A stretch of DNA of 64,000 nt, taken from SbD1 sp039679945 (lineage in GTDB: Bacteria; Desulfobacterota; Syntrophobacteria; Syntrophobacterales; Syntrophobacteraceae). Location of the stretch: the NCBI GenBank assembly GCA_039679945.1, contig JBDKTY010000127.1, positions 62,001-126,000 on the forward strand, read 5' to 3'. Shown here in pieces: positions 1-7,588 of the stretch (position 1 is the first letter of the stretch; each line of letters opens with the position of its first letter). The notes under the pieces were generated by a model. The model searched no databases. It was not told the DNA's origin and was given only the letters and a program-made list of their open reading frames with translations. The translations under genes and the position numbers were made by a program.

Positions 1-493
1 GTGATATGATCGAACTTTTGAGGGCGTCGAGGCTTCTTTCCAGCTCTTCAATGATGTTCTTTTCGTTGACATCATTCCTGAATTTGGCGAGGGCATCGGA
101 TACCGCTTTACCGGGTCCGCTACGGTCCACCAGGGAGACCATTGTGGTTATGGAACGCTTGAGAAAATTGCTCATGCGCAGTATTTCTTCCCGTTCCTCG
201 ACCGCGGCTCTTAGAATCGTATCCTGGGCGGAATTTTTTGCCGGCCACTCCGCATTCGCCTGTCCATTTTTTCCCTGTGGGACTTCTCTGTTCTGCACTG
301 ATTTCTCCCGCCGCCGCTCTTCCGGGCGCACTGTAGCCAGCATATCCCTTACTTCGCCTCTTCGTCCAAGTGCCTCCGAAAGAAAGGAAGCGGTAAGAGG
401 CTGATGTTCGGATAGAGATTGGATGGTCTCGATTATCACCTCGGAGAGACCGTCCATGCTTTGAATTCCTCTTTGTTCGGAAGCAACTAACAT
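1..493 (-). CDS. Truncated N-terminal part of an uncharacterised protein, possibly signalling or flagella-linked
   Basis: The frame is open from ATG at 493 to the left edge (164 codons seen; the rest lies outside). AGGAGG sits 7-8 nt before the ATG, so the start is well supported. The visible part is hydrophilic and charged, with a short helix at the start, a Glu/Arg-rich linker around residues 55-95, then a helical stretch beginning near residue 100 (ILRMSNFLKR) and continuing through LVDRSGPGKA. It resembles the coiled N-terminal extensions found before output domains such as GGDEF, but no output domain is in view. It follows the 70-residue Cys protein by 20 nt on the same strand and faces away from the flgM operon. 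Function unknown. Confidence 0.6.
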   Translation of the reverse strand, partial: MLVASEQRGIQSMDGLSEVIIETIQSLSEHQPLTASFLSEALGRRGEVRDMLATVRPEERRREKSVQNREVPQGKNGQANAEWPAKNSAQDTILRAAVEEREEILRMSNFLKRSITTMVSLVDRSGPGKAVSDALAKFRNDVNEKNIIEELERSLDALKSSIIS

Positions 494-513
494 AGTCCGC
501 CTCCTGCCGCGGA

Positions 514-726
514 TTAAACTGTCGCGATACCGGGGTCCGGTGAGTTTGGCTTACTCGGGCCCGGTTTCTTGGGACTGAACAGTTGGCACTCCATGCCGGA
601 AGAATTCATAACCGCGTACTGAGGATAGCGGACCGTTCTTATTCCCCATGCTTTGCACCCGTAAGGTGTGGCGGTGATCCACGTAACAAAGAAGTGGGCG
701 CATTTGCCGCATCTCGCTGCTTCCAT
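514..726 (-). CDS. Small conserved cysteine-containing protein (70 aa)
   Basis: The 70-residue product begins MEAARCGKCAHFFVTW and has four cysteines: a CxxC pair (residues 6 and 9), one in the PYGCKAWG segment and one in SSGMEC. The pattern CxxC-x-HFFVTW-PYGC-SSG-C matches small uncharacterised proteins I recall from Deltaproteobacteria, possibly a zinc-binding knuckle; no function is known to me. A GGAGG motif lies about 10 nt before the ATG. It is the first gene of a short minus-strand unit with the truncated gene 20 nt downstream, divergent from the flagellar regulator operon. Confidence 0.7.
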   Translation of the reverse strand: MEAARCGKCAHFFVTWITATPYGCKAWGIRTVRYPQYAVMNSSGMECQLFSPKKPGPSKPNSPDPGIATV

Positions 727-955
727 CCTTCCGCTTCCTCCGAATTCTCGAACTCCGTTCTATTTCTGACCCATATCTATATTTTTATTAATTCCATATC
801 TTGATTATTCCGACGGATGAGTGTAACAAGATCCATGCCACGGTATAGATGTCATTTTCCCGGCTAATCGGATTACTGATTGCCTGAAATGCGGCTAGAA
901 CGGCAGTGACTCTGAGAACTTCTCCCTTGCGATCCCCTGATCCCGCAGTTTTTCC

Positions 956-983
956 TCAAGTATTAGGCGCATTTTTCCGATTA
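956..983 (+). promoter_or_regulatory. Candidate sigma-28 (FliA) promoter for the flgM operon
   Basis: TCAAGTAT, a 12-nt spacer and TCCGATTA resemble the flagellar sigma-28 consensus TAAAGTTT-N11-GCCGATAA. It lies about 23 nt before the first ATG of the operon. Sigma-28 control of flgM is common in other bacteria. Two mismatches and one extra spacer base leave some doubt. Confidence 0.5.
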
Positions 984-1005
984 CACGATAGAATGGGAGT
1001 GACCA

Positions 1006-1290
1006 ATGATCATTACTGATTATCGTGTACAGAGCATTCTGCGCACCTATACCAGGCAATTGCAGCGGTCAAAGCTCGCGGCAACTAAGACCGGCCAGGA
1101 GATGGGCGATCAGAAACAAAGTACCGAAAAGGTATCCATCTCCGATGAAGCCAAACGACGCATAATGATGGAGCGCCTCACCAACCAGGTTTTTGAAAGG
1201 GTGTACACGAAAGAGGAAGAAAATGGGGCCGAAACGACGGCTAGCGAGCAAGATTCTCAAACCGCGTCGGCCACGAAAGGAAACCCATGA
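1006..1290 (+). CDS. DVU0524-family FlgM-associated protein
   Basis: The 94-residue product starts MIITDYRVQSILRTYTRQLQ, followed by a polar linker and a conserved helix around residues 45-68 (ISDEAKRRIMMERLTNQVFE). This matches the DVU0524-type family that precedes flgM in Desulfovibrio and relatives; its role is not established, and a helper function for FlgM or sigma-28 is inference from gene order. GGGAG is placed 7 nt before the ATG. The last codons overlap the start of flgM in an ATGA arrangement, so the two are probably translationally coupled. The C-terminal 25 residues look disordered (Glu/Thr/Ser-rich). Confidence 0.8.
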   Translation: MIITDYRVQSILRTYTRQLQRSKLAATKTGQEMGDQKQSTEKVSISDEAKRRIMMERLTNQVFERVYTKEEENGAETTASEQDSQTASATKGNP

Positions 1291-1580
1291 ACATCAAGAA
1301 AATTGCGCCTTATTCCACGGAATCGGTGCAGGGCACGAGCGGGGCGGTCACCAAGGTGAACAGTGAAGACCGGACCGCGCTTACCGGTGGTGTATCCTCC
1401 GACCGGCTGGAACTCTCAAGTGACTATCAGGGTATTGTGCAGGCAAAGAAGACGATGATGACCGGCGATGATGTCCGCACGGAAAAAGTTGAATTTTTTC
1501 GTGGTCAAGTTGAAAGTGGCGAATATACCGTTAACCCAGAGGATGTCGCGGCCAGCATGATGGAAGAAGCAATGCTGTAG
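1287..1580 (+). CDS. flgM: Anti-sigma-28 factor FlgM
   Basis: The 97-residue protein has the FlgM layout: a disordered N-terminal half rich in Ser/Thr/Gly and a C-terminal sigma-binding helix region (residues 37-95, SDRLELSSDYQGI ... VESGEYTVNPEDVAASMMEEAM). The GEYTVNPEDVA segment is the typical FlgM signature. FlgM holds FliA (sigma-28) inactive until the hook-basal body is complete and is then exported. It overlaps the upstream DVU0524-family gene by 4 nt. A perfect 11-bp inverted repeat (1600-1610 and 1643-1653) follows the stop but has no T-tract. Confidence 0.9.
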   Translation: MNIKKIAPYSTESVQGTSGAVTKVNSEDRTALTGGVSSDRLELSSDYQGIVQAKKTMMTGDDVRTEKVEFFRGQVESGEYTVNPEDVAASMMEEAML

Positions 1581-2124
1581 CATGAGACAAGTAATTGACG
1601 CCGGTTTAACGTTTCCCGTGAAGAAATTTTGACAGGGCGGCTGTTAAACCGGCAAATAACCATTTCCTCATCTCCGCGAGACCCGTCATCCCCGGACTTC
1701 TCTCCCCGTGCAATCCCCGGTTGCCGTTTTGCCGGATACTCTGAAGTGTCCGCGCCACACTCCGCTGGCTCCGGATGCACGTTCGGGAGGATGCCGCAGC
1801 CACTTGTCCGTGCGAGCGGAGCACACCGGGCATTCACATCGTAGGACACAGTAAATCAACGCATTTCAGTCATGCATCCCTGGTCCGCTCTGCCCTTCGA
1901 TACCTCCCTCAATAAACAGCTTTTGAGAGTGAGCAAAATCATGGAGTTACACTACCCACGGGATCATCCATTTCTGGGCCGGAGGCGGAAATCCCCCCGT
2001 TCGCCCTGAGGTATCGAAGGGTGGAACGGGCCAGGGAATGATCGGTTACAACGCTGTTTCCTGGGAAACAAGGAAGCATGAACGGGCGATCGAGCGCCCG
2101 TTTCGCGATGTTTCGGGGTGATCG
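1581..2124. other. Non-coding stretch with inverted repeats and a dispersed element
   Basis: No convincing gene is seen. It holds an 11-bp inverted repeat just after flgM (1600-1653), a segment at 1889-1935 that is the reverse complement of sequence at 13917-13955, one core of the dispersed palindromic element (1996-2033), and a GC-rich hairpin at 2083-2105 (AACGGGCG/CGCCCGTT) just beyond the DUF1285 stop, without a T-tract. Confidence 0.6.
1996..2033. repeat. Dispersed palindromic element, core copy 1
   Basis: The core begins CCCGTTCGCCCTGAG and ends AAGGGTGGAACGGG, forming a hairpin of about 11 bp. Related copies lie near 13950, 28420, 40160, 55450 and 60170. Terminal repeats are not clear at this copy. 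Confidence 0.7.
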
Positions 2125-2622
2125 TTAATCTTGAATGCAATCCGGCGTAAGCACGTGCAGAGGGTATCTCCCGCCGGCAAGATCAATGTAGAACTCCCCG
2201 TCGGGTCCTTCCATGATGAATTCCGAGAGCCGGTAGTAGGCGGGACGCGAGAAGCGAGCAGGAAACCGCCCATTACGCACTTTGCAGTAAAGAACATTCC
2301 CCCGGCCGACCCACAGGGAACCGGGGTCAAGCGTTTCCCGCCCGGGTATGTGCTTCAGCCTCAGCAGGATCACGTCCTCTCCTGAATCCGTGCTCGCCCT
2401 GTCCACGTCGGAAATCACAAAAGGAGCATCCTCCACATCGAGAACGCATTTCGCGCCCCGATCGACCAGGATGTAGCCGCCATCGGACGCTCTTTCCAGC
2501 TTCGAGCAAAGCGCCTCCAGCACCTCGGGCCGAAAGATCCTGGTTTCCCCATGGAACCAGTCGCCCTCTTCATCAATGCGAATGCCACAGGTTCCCGGCT
2601 GTTCACATCCAGATTCCGGCAT
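2125..2622 (-). CDS. DUF1285-family protein
   Basis: The likely start is the ATG at 2622 (165 aa), because homology-like sequence begins there and the upstream queH gene ends at 2646; the frame stays open further upstream. Family features are GDWFHGETRIFRPEVL at residues 21-36 and DGGYILVDRGAKC then VLDVEDAPFVI, followed by a C-terminal half with PDGEFYIDLAG. DUF1285 proteins are small soluble beta-rich proteins of unknown function. It lies 23 nt downstream of queH and is the last gene of the minus-strand run. The final codons contain CTTGAATGCAA, which resembles the end of the dispersed element near 14010; this may be coincidence. Confidence 0.75.
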   Translation of the reverse strand: MPESGCEQPGTCGIRIDEEGDWFHGETRIFRPEVLEALCSKLERASDGGYILVDRGAKCVLDVEDAPFVISDVDRASTDSGEDVILLRLKHIPGRETLDPGSLWVGRGNVLYCKVRNGRFPARFSRPAYYRLSEFIMEGPDGEFYIDLAGGRYPLHVLTPDCIQD

Positions 2623-2645
2623 CGGTGAGTAGATCCCTCTTCCTT

Positions 2646-3221
2646 CTATTTTCCGCCGGCATTCCCTGCCGGGTCTTCCTCCAGGGCGTGTCTTCCCCGG
2701 AAGCGTTCCATTTCGCTGTAGATACACCCGCAGTACTGCTGCCGATAGATGCCGAGGGACCGCGCTTTCTCCTGGCCTTCCTTCCAACCGGACCGGAAAT
2801 CCCTGTAGTAAAAAGGGATACCGTACTTTCTCGACGCTTCTTCTGCGAGTGATACGACCAACTCATGTTTCTGCTGCCTGCTGTAGAGCAGCGTTGTGGT
2901 AAAGGCGTCAAAACCGCTTTTGCGGGCGAGGCTGGCCGCCGCATCCAAACGCAGGGCGTAGCAGTACAGGCAACGATTGGTCTCTCTGAACGCGATCTGG
3001 CGAAAAAAGGTGACCGGATCGTAGTCTTTTCTCACGATCAGGGGGATTTGCTCCCCCGCCGCGTAGCTCTCAAGGGTTTTTAGCCGCCGATCGAATTCCT
3101 GCCACGGTTGGATGTGCGGATTGTAGAAAAATGCATGCACTATGAAATCTTCATCGCGCAACGCGGATACCGGATAGATGGTGCACGGTGCGCAGCACGC
3201 ATGCAAAAGGATTCGTGACAT
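2646..3221 (-). CDS. queH: Epoxyqueuosine reductase QueH
   Basis: QueH reduces epoxyqueuosine to queuosine in tRNA wobble positions, replacing QueG in many anaerobes. The protein (191 aa from ATG 3221) starts MSRILLHACCAPCT, the diagnostic DUF208/QueH N-terminus with the adjacent Cys pair. Further Cys pairs occur as NRCLYCYALRLD and QYCGCIYSE, giving the metal and [4Fe-4S] ligands expected of the family. ATG 3221 is preferred over the ATG 33 nt upstream, which has no ribosome site and would add a non-conserved extension. It is followed closely by DUF1285 and preceded, after 88 nt, by mpl. Confidence 0.9.
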   Translation of the reverse strand: MSRILLHACCAPCTIYPVSALRDEDFIVHAFFYNPHIQPWQEFDRRLKTLESYAAGEQIPLIVRKDYDPVTFFRQIAFRETNRCLYCYALRLDAAASLARKSGFDAFTTTLLYSRQQKHELVVSLAEEASRKYGIPFYYRDFRSGWKEGQEKARSLGIYRQQYCGCIYSEMERFRGRHALEEDPAGNAGGK

Positions 3222-3309
3222 AGGATGCGCCTTGCTCTGAATTTTTCGGATCACATGCCGGCTTCGTTTGGGAAGCTACTATCCACGGGCCGTTCTACCC
3301 CCTCCCGGG

Positions 3310-4728
3310 CTAGATTTCCCGGAGCCCGTCCGCCAGTCTTTGCGGCAAGCCGTCAAAACTCCCGTTGCTCATGCACACGATGAGGTCTCCGGGACGGGCA
3401 ATCCCCAGGAGAAAACCGGTCAGGCTGTCGGCGTCAGTGAAATAGTGGGCTTCTTTTTCCCGCATGTGGATGGAATGGACCAGCAGTTCCGTATTGAGCC
3501 TTTCGTTTTCCGGGATTGCTTCCATGCCCTGGGGTTGCTTGATGCAAATGATGTCGGCCGAGTCGAAGGCGCGCGAATAATGTTCCTGGAAGACGTTGCG
3601 CCTGCTGGAATTGGTCCTGGGCTCAAAAGCCGCGATAAGCCGGCGTTCCGGGTAAAAGTGCCTGAGACCCGAGAGGGTTTCGTTCACGGCCGTCGGGTGG
3701 TGAGCAAAATCATCCATGACTATGATGCCGTTTGTCTCGGCGATTATATCCTGGCGCCTGGTCACCCCCCCGAAACTCCATACCGCCTCCCGGATGCGCT
3801 CGATCGGCATGCCGGCGAGGGTCGCGGCCGCAACGACTGCGGTTATGTTCCAGACGTTGTGCCGCCCCGAGAGCCGGGATTGAAAGGTCTCCTCGCGGAA
3901 TGCTCCGGGGGTTCTCAGCGTAAAGGATACAAGCCCTGATCCGTACTCAACCGATTTTATCCGCCAGTCGGCGCGATGGGAATACCCGTAGGTGAGGACG
4001 TGGCCGGGGCACTCGCGCGCGAGGGCGGCGCAGTTCGGATCGTCCGCGTTCAAAATCAGGTGCCCGCGTTCTGGAACGAGCCGCGCGAAATTCCGAAACG
4101 CAGTAAGAATCGCTTCGAAATTGGGGAAGATATCGGCATGATCGTATTCGATACTGGTCACGATTCCGATTTGGGGCTGGTAGTGCAGGAATTTGGGACC
4201 CTTGTCGAAGAAGGCCGTATCGTATTCATCTCCTTCGATGACCATATAGTTGCCGTCGCCCAGGCGAAAGCTTCGCTGCCAATCCTTGAGAAATGCGCCG
4301 ATGAAAGCACCCGGGTCCATTCCGCCCTGTTCCAGCACCCAGGCGAGAAGCGAAGAGGTGGTGCTCTTGCCGTGAGTGCCCGTTACGACCAGGCCTTTCT
4401 GCCGGCCGAGGAAGAAGTTCTCTATTGCCTGCGGCATTGAAAGGTAAGGCAGGTCCCGCGACAGGATTGACACGGCCTCGGGATTCTCCCGGCGCACAAC
4501 ATTGCCGATGATGCAGATGTCCGGTCCGAAACTCAACGGGTTTTCGGGCGCGAAACCCTGATAGAGCGGGATGTTCAGCGATGCGAGGTGCGTGCTCATC
4601 GGGGGATAGAGGTTCTGGTCCGATCCGCCGACTTCGTAACCGCTCTCTTTGAGCATGGTGGCGAGTGTCCCCATGGCAATCCCGCCGATCCCGACCATGT
4701 ATATCTTTTCTATTCCGTTAGATTTCAT
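3310..4728 (-). CDS. mpl: UDP-N-acetylmuramate:L-Ala-gamma-D-Glu-meso-DAP ligase (Mpl)
   Basis: Mpl joins recycled murein tripeptide to UDP-MurNAc. The 472-residue protein has the Mur ligase order: an N-terminal Rossmann domain (IYMVGIGGIAMGTLA), the ATP loop VVTGTHGKSTTSSLLAWVL, the DAP-type EGDEYDTAFFDKGPKF segment that separates Mpl from MurC, and the C-terminal domain with DDFAHHPTAV and EPRTNSSRRN. ATG 4728 overlaps the serine-hydrolase stop by 11 nt, fits the conserved N-terminus and implies coupling; the longer frame to 4827 lies inside the neighbour. With ldcA two genes upstream it forms a murein-recycling pair: LdcA makes tripeptide to tetrapeptide trimming possible and Mpl reuses tripeptide. 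Confidence 0.93.
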   Translation of the reverse strand: MKSNGIEKIYMVGIGGIAMGTLATMLKESGYEVGGSDQNLYPPMSTHLASLNIPLYQGFAPENPLSFGPDICIIGNVVRRENPEAVSILSRDLPYLSMPQAIENFFLGRQKGLVVTGTHGKSTTSSLLAWVLEQGGMDPGAFIGAFLKDWQRSFRLGDGNYMVIEGDEYDTAFFDKGPKFLHYQPQIGIVTSIEYDHADIFPNFEAILTAFRNFARLVPERGHLILNADDPNCAALARECPGHVLTYGYSHRADWRIKSVEYGSGLVSFTLRTPGAFREETFQSRLSGRHNVWNITAVVAAATLAGMPIERIREAVWSFGGVTRRQDIIAETNGIIVMDDFAHHPTAVNETLSGLRHFYPERRLIAAFEPRTNSSRRNVFQEHYSRAFDSADIICIKQPQGMEAIPENERLNTELLVHSIHMREKEAHYFTDADSLTGFLLGIARPGDLIVCMSNGSFDGLPQRLADGLREI

Positions 4729-5878
4729 TGAACACTTCCATAATCCGGTTGTGAACGACCGGTCTGAATTTTTTGAGAGCATCGTTTTCCCGTGAGGGAT
4801 GGACGCGGTTGGTGAGCAGGACGACAAGGATGTCCCGATCCAGGTCGAGCCAGAACGAGGTGCCTGTGAAGCCGAGATGCCCGACGCTCTTCTGGGAAAA
4901 GTATCTTCCCGCGCTTGAACCGACGATCCTGGGAGTATCGAAGCCGAGCGCCCAGGTGCTGCCTCTCGGGTGTCCGGTTCGGGTCCAGAACAGGCGTACG
5001 ATTTCCCGGGACAGAAGGTCGCTCTCTATCTTCCCCCTGTATATGTCCCGCAGAAAACCGACCATGGCCGATACCCCTCGCACGGTCCCGAAAAGACCCG
5101 CATGTCCCGCCAGTCCTCCCAGCGCCCATGCGTTCTCGTCGGACACCTCGCCCACCAGCAGCCGCTTTCTCCAGGGACAGAACTCAGCGGCGGCATACTT
5201 AAGATGCTTCCCGCGGTCCGCGAGGATTTCGGGAGGCGATTCCGGGGGCGCCCCGGACCGCAAGGGACAGAAATGCAGTTCATCCAGGCCGAGCGGGGCG
5301 TAGAGCATCCGCGCGGCGAGCCGGTCGAGCCGGGAATCGAATATGTTTTCGAGCATCGCGCCCAGCAGAATATAGCCGAGATCGCTATAGGATGCCGTTT
5401 CCCCCGGCATGGCATCCAGGGGATCGTCCAGGATCATGGAAATCATCGCATCGCGGCGTTTGTCGAATGGAATTCCAACCAGATCGTAAAAGAACTGCCT
5501 GTAGGGAGCAAGTCCGGAGGAATGGGAGAGGAGGTGCCGGATGGTGATGTCACGCTTATCAGGCGGGGCCGGAAAGAACCGGGAGATGGTATCGTCAAGC
5601 CCGATCATCCCTTTTGCCGCGGCGGCCATGACGAGGGGAACCGTGACCAGGGGCTTTGTGAGCGAGGCCAGATCGAATCGGGTATCGGCCTCTATCGGCT
5701 CGCCGTCCCAGCGGTCGTGCCCCCACTCACGGGAAAAAACGAAGGAGTCTCCCCGGGAAATGAAAATGCCCGCCCCGGAGAAATGACGTTTTTCCAGGGC
5801 GTCCCGAAACGTCCTGTCCAACCGGGTGCCGAGGCTATGCGCCAATTGGCGATTCGATGATTCCGAGCACGTGTTCAT
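4718..5878 (-). CDS. Beta-lactamase-family serine hydrolase
   Basis: This is a penicillin-binding-protein/class C-like hydrolase of about 386 aa. The SxxK motif is ASLTKP, the second motif is SYSDLGY and the third is HLGFTG in place of KTG, the usual form in the esterase/EstB-like and peptidoglycan-recycling serine hydrolases. No clear signal peptide is seen, so a cytoplasmic location is possible. The start is uncertain: ATG 5878 overlaps ldcA by 44 nt, a TTG near 5850 is possible, and the frame stays open to 5938. Its position between ldcA and mpl suggests a role with murein fragments, but substrate is unknown. Confidence 0.8.
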   Translation of the reverse strand: MNTCSESSNRQLAHSLGTRLDRTFRDALEKRHFSGAGIFISRGDSFVFSREWGHDRWDGEPIEADTRFDLASLTKPLVTVPLVMAAAAKGMIGLDDTISRFFPAPPDKRDITIRHLLSHSSGLAPYRQFFYDLVGIPFDKRRDAMISMILDDPLDAMPGETASYSDLGYILLGAMLENIFDSRLDRLAARMLYAPLGLDELHFCPLRSGAPPESPPEILADRGKHLKYAAAEFCPWRKRLLVGEVSDENAWALGGLAGHAGLFGTVRGVSAMVGFLRDIYRGKIESDLLSREIVRLFWTRTGHPRGSTWALGFDTPRIVGSSAGRYFSQKSVGHLGFTGTSFWLDLDRDILVVLLTNRVHPSRENDALKKFRPVVHNRIMEVFNEI

Positions 5879-6728
5879 GTGTATCCAGCAGGAATGGCGC
5901 ACCGAGAGGAATGACCCCGTTGCGGCGTCCATGTCCAAAAGGGAGGCTATGTATTACCGGGAAGTCGAAAAACCTGACGTGTTCCATTACCATTTCGGTA
6001 ATCCTGTCATTTTCGGCGCAGTCGTCGAACTCCCCCAGCAGAAGGCCTCCGAGCCCCGGCAGTATGCCGGAAAGCTTCAGGTGATTGATCATGCGATCCA
6101 GGCGATAAAGCGCCTCCCCGCGATCCTCGATGAGGAGGAGAGCGCCCGTCATATCCGGCAGGTAGGGTGTTCCGATCATGTGTGAGATACAGGTGAGATT
6201 GCCCCCAAGGACGGGGCCGGTCCGTCTTCCATGCCGCAGAACCTGGGACGGGTCGAGCTTCCATTGAAAGCCGTCCGTGCCGGATAAAACCCGCAGGACG
6301 GCTTCGGCCTGTTCCTGTGCCCCGGCCAGGCCGGTAACATTGGGTCCAAGCAGGGTAGTCCAGCCCATCTGGCTTATGAATGTCATGTGGAGAAAAGTAA
6401 TGTCGCTGTGTCCGATGAATATCTTGGGCTTGCGGCGCAGGGACGGGAAGGGGAGCCAGGGGAGCAGCCTGCCGCTGCCGTAACCTCCCCGAATGCAAAT
6501 CACTGCCTTGATCTCCGGGTCAAGCAAAGCGTCCGTCAAATCCCGGGCGCGCTGCAGGTCCGACCCGGCCAGGTAATTCTCCCTGCTGAAAATACTTCTC
6601 CCCGGGACCGTCCTGAATCCGGCATTTTCCAGGATCGAACGGCCTTTTTCATACAGAGCGGCATCGAATGGGCTGGCGGGTGCGATCAGGGCAATCGCTT
6701 CGCCGTGCCCCGGTTTTTCCAGGATCAT
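5835..6728 (-). CDS. ldcA: Muramoyltetrapeptide (LD-) carboxypeptidase LdcA, peptidase S66
   Basis: LdcA removes the terminal D-Ala from murein tetrapeptides in the cytoplasm during cell-wall recycling. The 297-residue protein shows the S66 triad: the nucleophile Ser in IRGGYGSGRLLPWL, the Glu in LLIEDRGEALYRLDRM, and the His in LPFGHGRRN. Length is typical. It overlaps coaX by 4 nt (ATGA) upstream and the serine hydrolase downstream. Mpl two genes on gives a coherent recycling function. Confidence 0.92.
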   Translation of the reverse strand: MILEKPGHGEAIALIAPASPFDAALYEKGRSILENAGFRTVPGRSIFSRENYLAGSDLQRARDLTDALLDPEIKAVICIRGGYGSGRLLPWLPFPSLRRKPKIFIGHSDITFLHMTFISQMGWTTLLGPNVTGLAGAQEQAEAVLRVLSGTDGFQWKLDPSQVLRHGRRTGPVLGGNLTCISHMIGTPYLPDMTGALLLIEDRGEALYRLDRMINHLKLSGILPGLGGLLLGEFDDCAENDRITEMVMEHVRFFDFPVIHSLPFGHGRRNGVIPLGAPFLLDTHEHVLGIIESPIGA

Positions 6729-7501
6729 GCCTGCTTCTTATTCCTGTCAAAAATTATTCTGAGTCCCTTGAGGGTCAGAAAGTCGTCAACCTCGTCTATC
6801 ATGGGGCATTCGGAGGCGATGAGCGGGGCGAGGCCGCCCGTTGCCACCACGAACAGATTGCGATTAAGCTCTTTTTTCATCCTTGCGATGATACCCTCGA
6901 CCAGTCCGGCGTAGCCATAGACGATGCCCGCATTCATGGAGGCGATGGTGTTCTTTGCGAGCACCGATTGGGGCCGGGCGAAAATCTCCACTCTCGGAAG
7001 CTTGGATGCCTTCTGGAACAACGCTTCGCAGGAAATCATGATCCCGGGAGTAATAACACCCCCCATGTAATCGCCATGATCGGATATGTAGTCGAAGGTG
7101 GTGGCCGTTCCGAAATCCACCACGATCAGCGCTGTCTTGTGGGCATCGTAGGCGGCGATCGCATTTACGATCCGGTCCGCGCCGACCTCCCTCGGATTGT
7201 CATAGAAGATGGGCATGCCCGTTCGAATCCCCGGTCCAACGACAAGAGGCGTTTTCTGAAAATATTTTTCGCAGAATCGTCCCATCGCGTTGAGAGCGGG
7301 CGGAACGACGCACGAGATGATCACATCCCGGACGTTTTCGAGGACAAGGGCGTGCGCGGAGAACAGGCTGCGCATCGTGATGGCGTATTCGTCCACGGTC
7401 ATGTTCACATCGGTCCTGATACGCCAGTCATGAATGAGCCGGTCGTTTTCGAACAGGCCCAGCACGGTGTTGGTGTTGCCTATGTCGATTGCAAGGAGCA
7501 T
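6725..7501 (-). CDS. coaX: Type III pantothenate kinase CoaX
   Basis: CoaX phosphorylates pantothenate, the first step of CoA synthesis. The 258-residue protein starts MLLAIDIGNTNTVLGLF (phosphate-binding DxGNT motif), then has GADRIVNAIAAY (GxDR), VVDFGTATTFDYI and GGVITPG, and ends with ATGGLAPLI. These are the type III kinase signatures. Length matches the family. The stop overlaps the ldcA start; glmM ends 88 nt upstream of its start. Confidence 0.95.
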   Translation of the reverse strand: MLLAIDIGNTNTVLGLFENDRLIHDWRIRTDVNMTVDEYAITMRSLFSAHALVLENVRDVIISCVVPPALNAMGRFCEKYFQKTPLVVGPGIRTGMPIFYDNPREVGADRIVNAIAAYDAHKTALIVVDFGTATTFDYISDHGDYMGGVITPGIMISCEALFQKASKLPRVEIFARPQSVLAKNTIASMNAGIVYGYAGLVEGIIARMKKELNRNLFVVATGGLAPLIASECPMIDEVDDFLTLKGLRIIFDRNKKQA

Positions 7502-7588
7502 TGATGCCTCAATCAGGGATGTGTTCTCCGGGAAAAATGCGTCCCCCGGCGCGGGACGCCCGGTTGCCGTGATAAGGATGGCGGCGCC

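Noticed and set aside
1505..1849. Open frames on both strands after flgM (up to 114 codons)
   Set aside because: No ribosome sites, no family features and compositional bias typical of shadow frames; the stretch also holds inverted repeats.
3268..3939. Long plus-strand frame of 223 codons opposite mpl
   Set aside because: It is antisense to a complete Mur ligase gene and shows no domain of its own.
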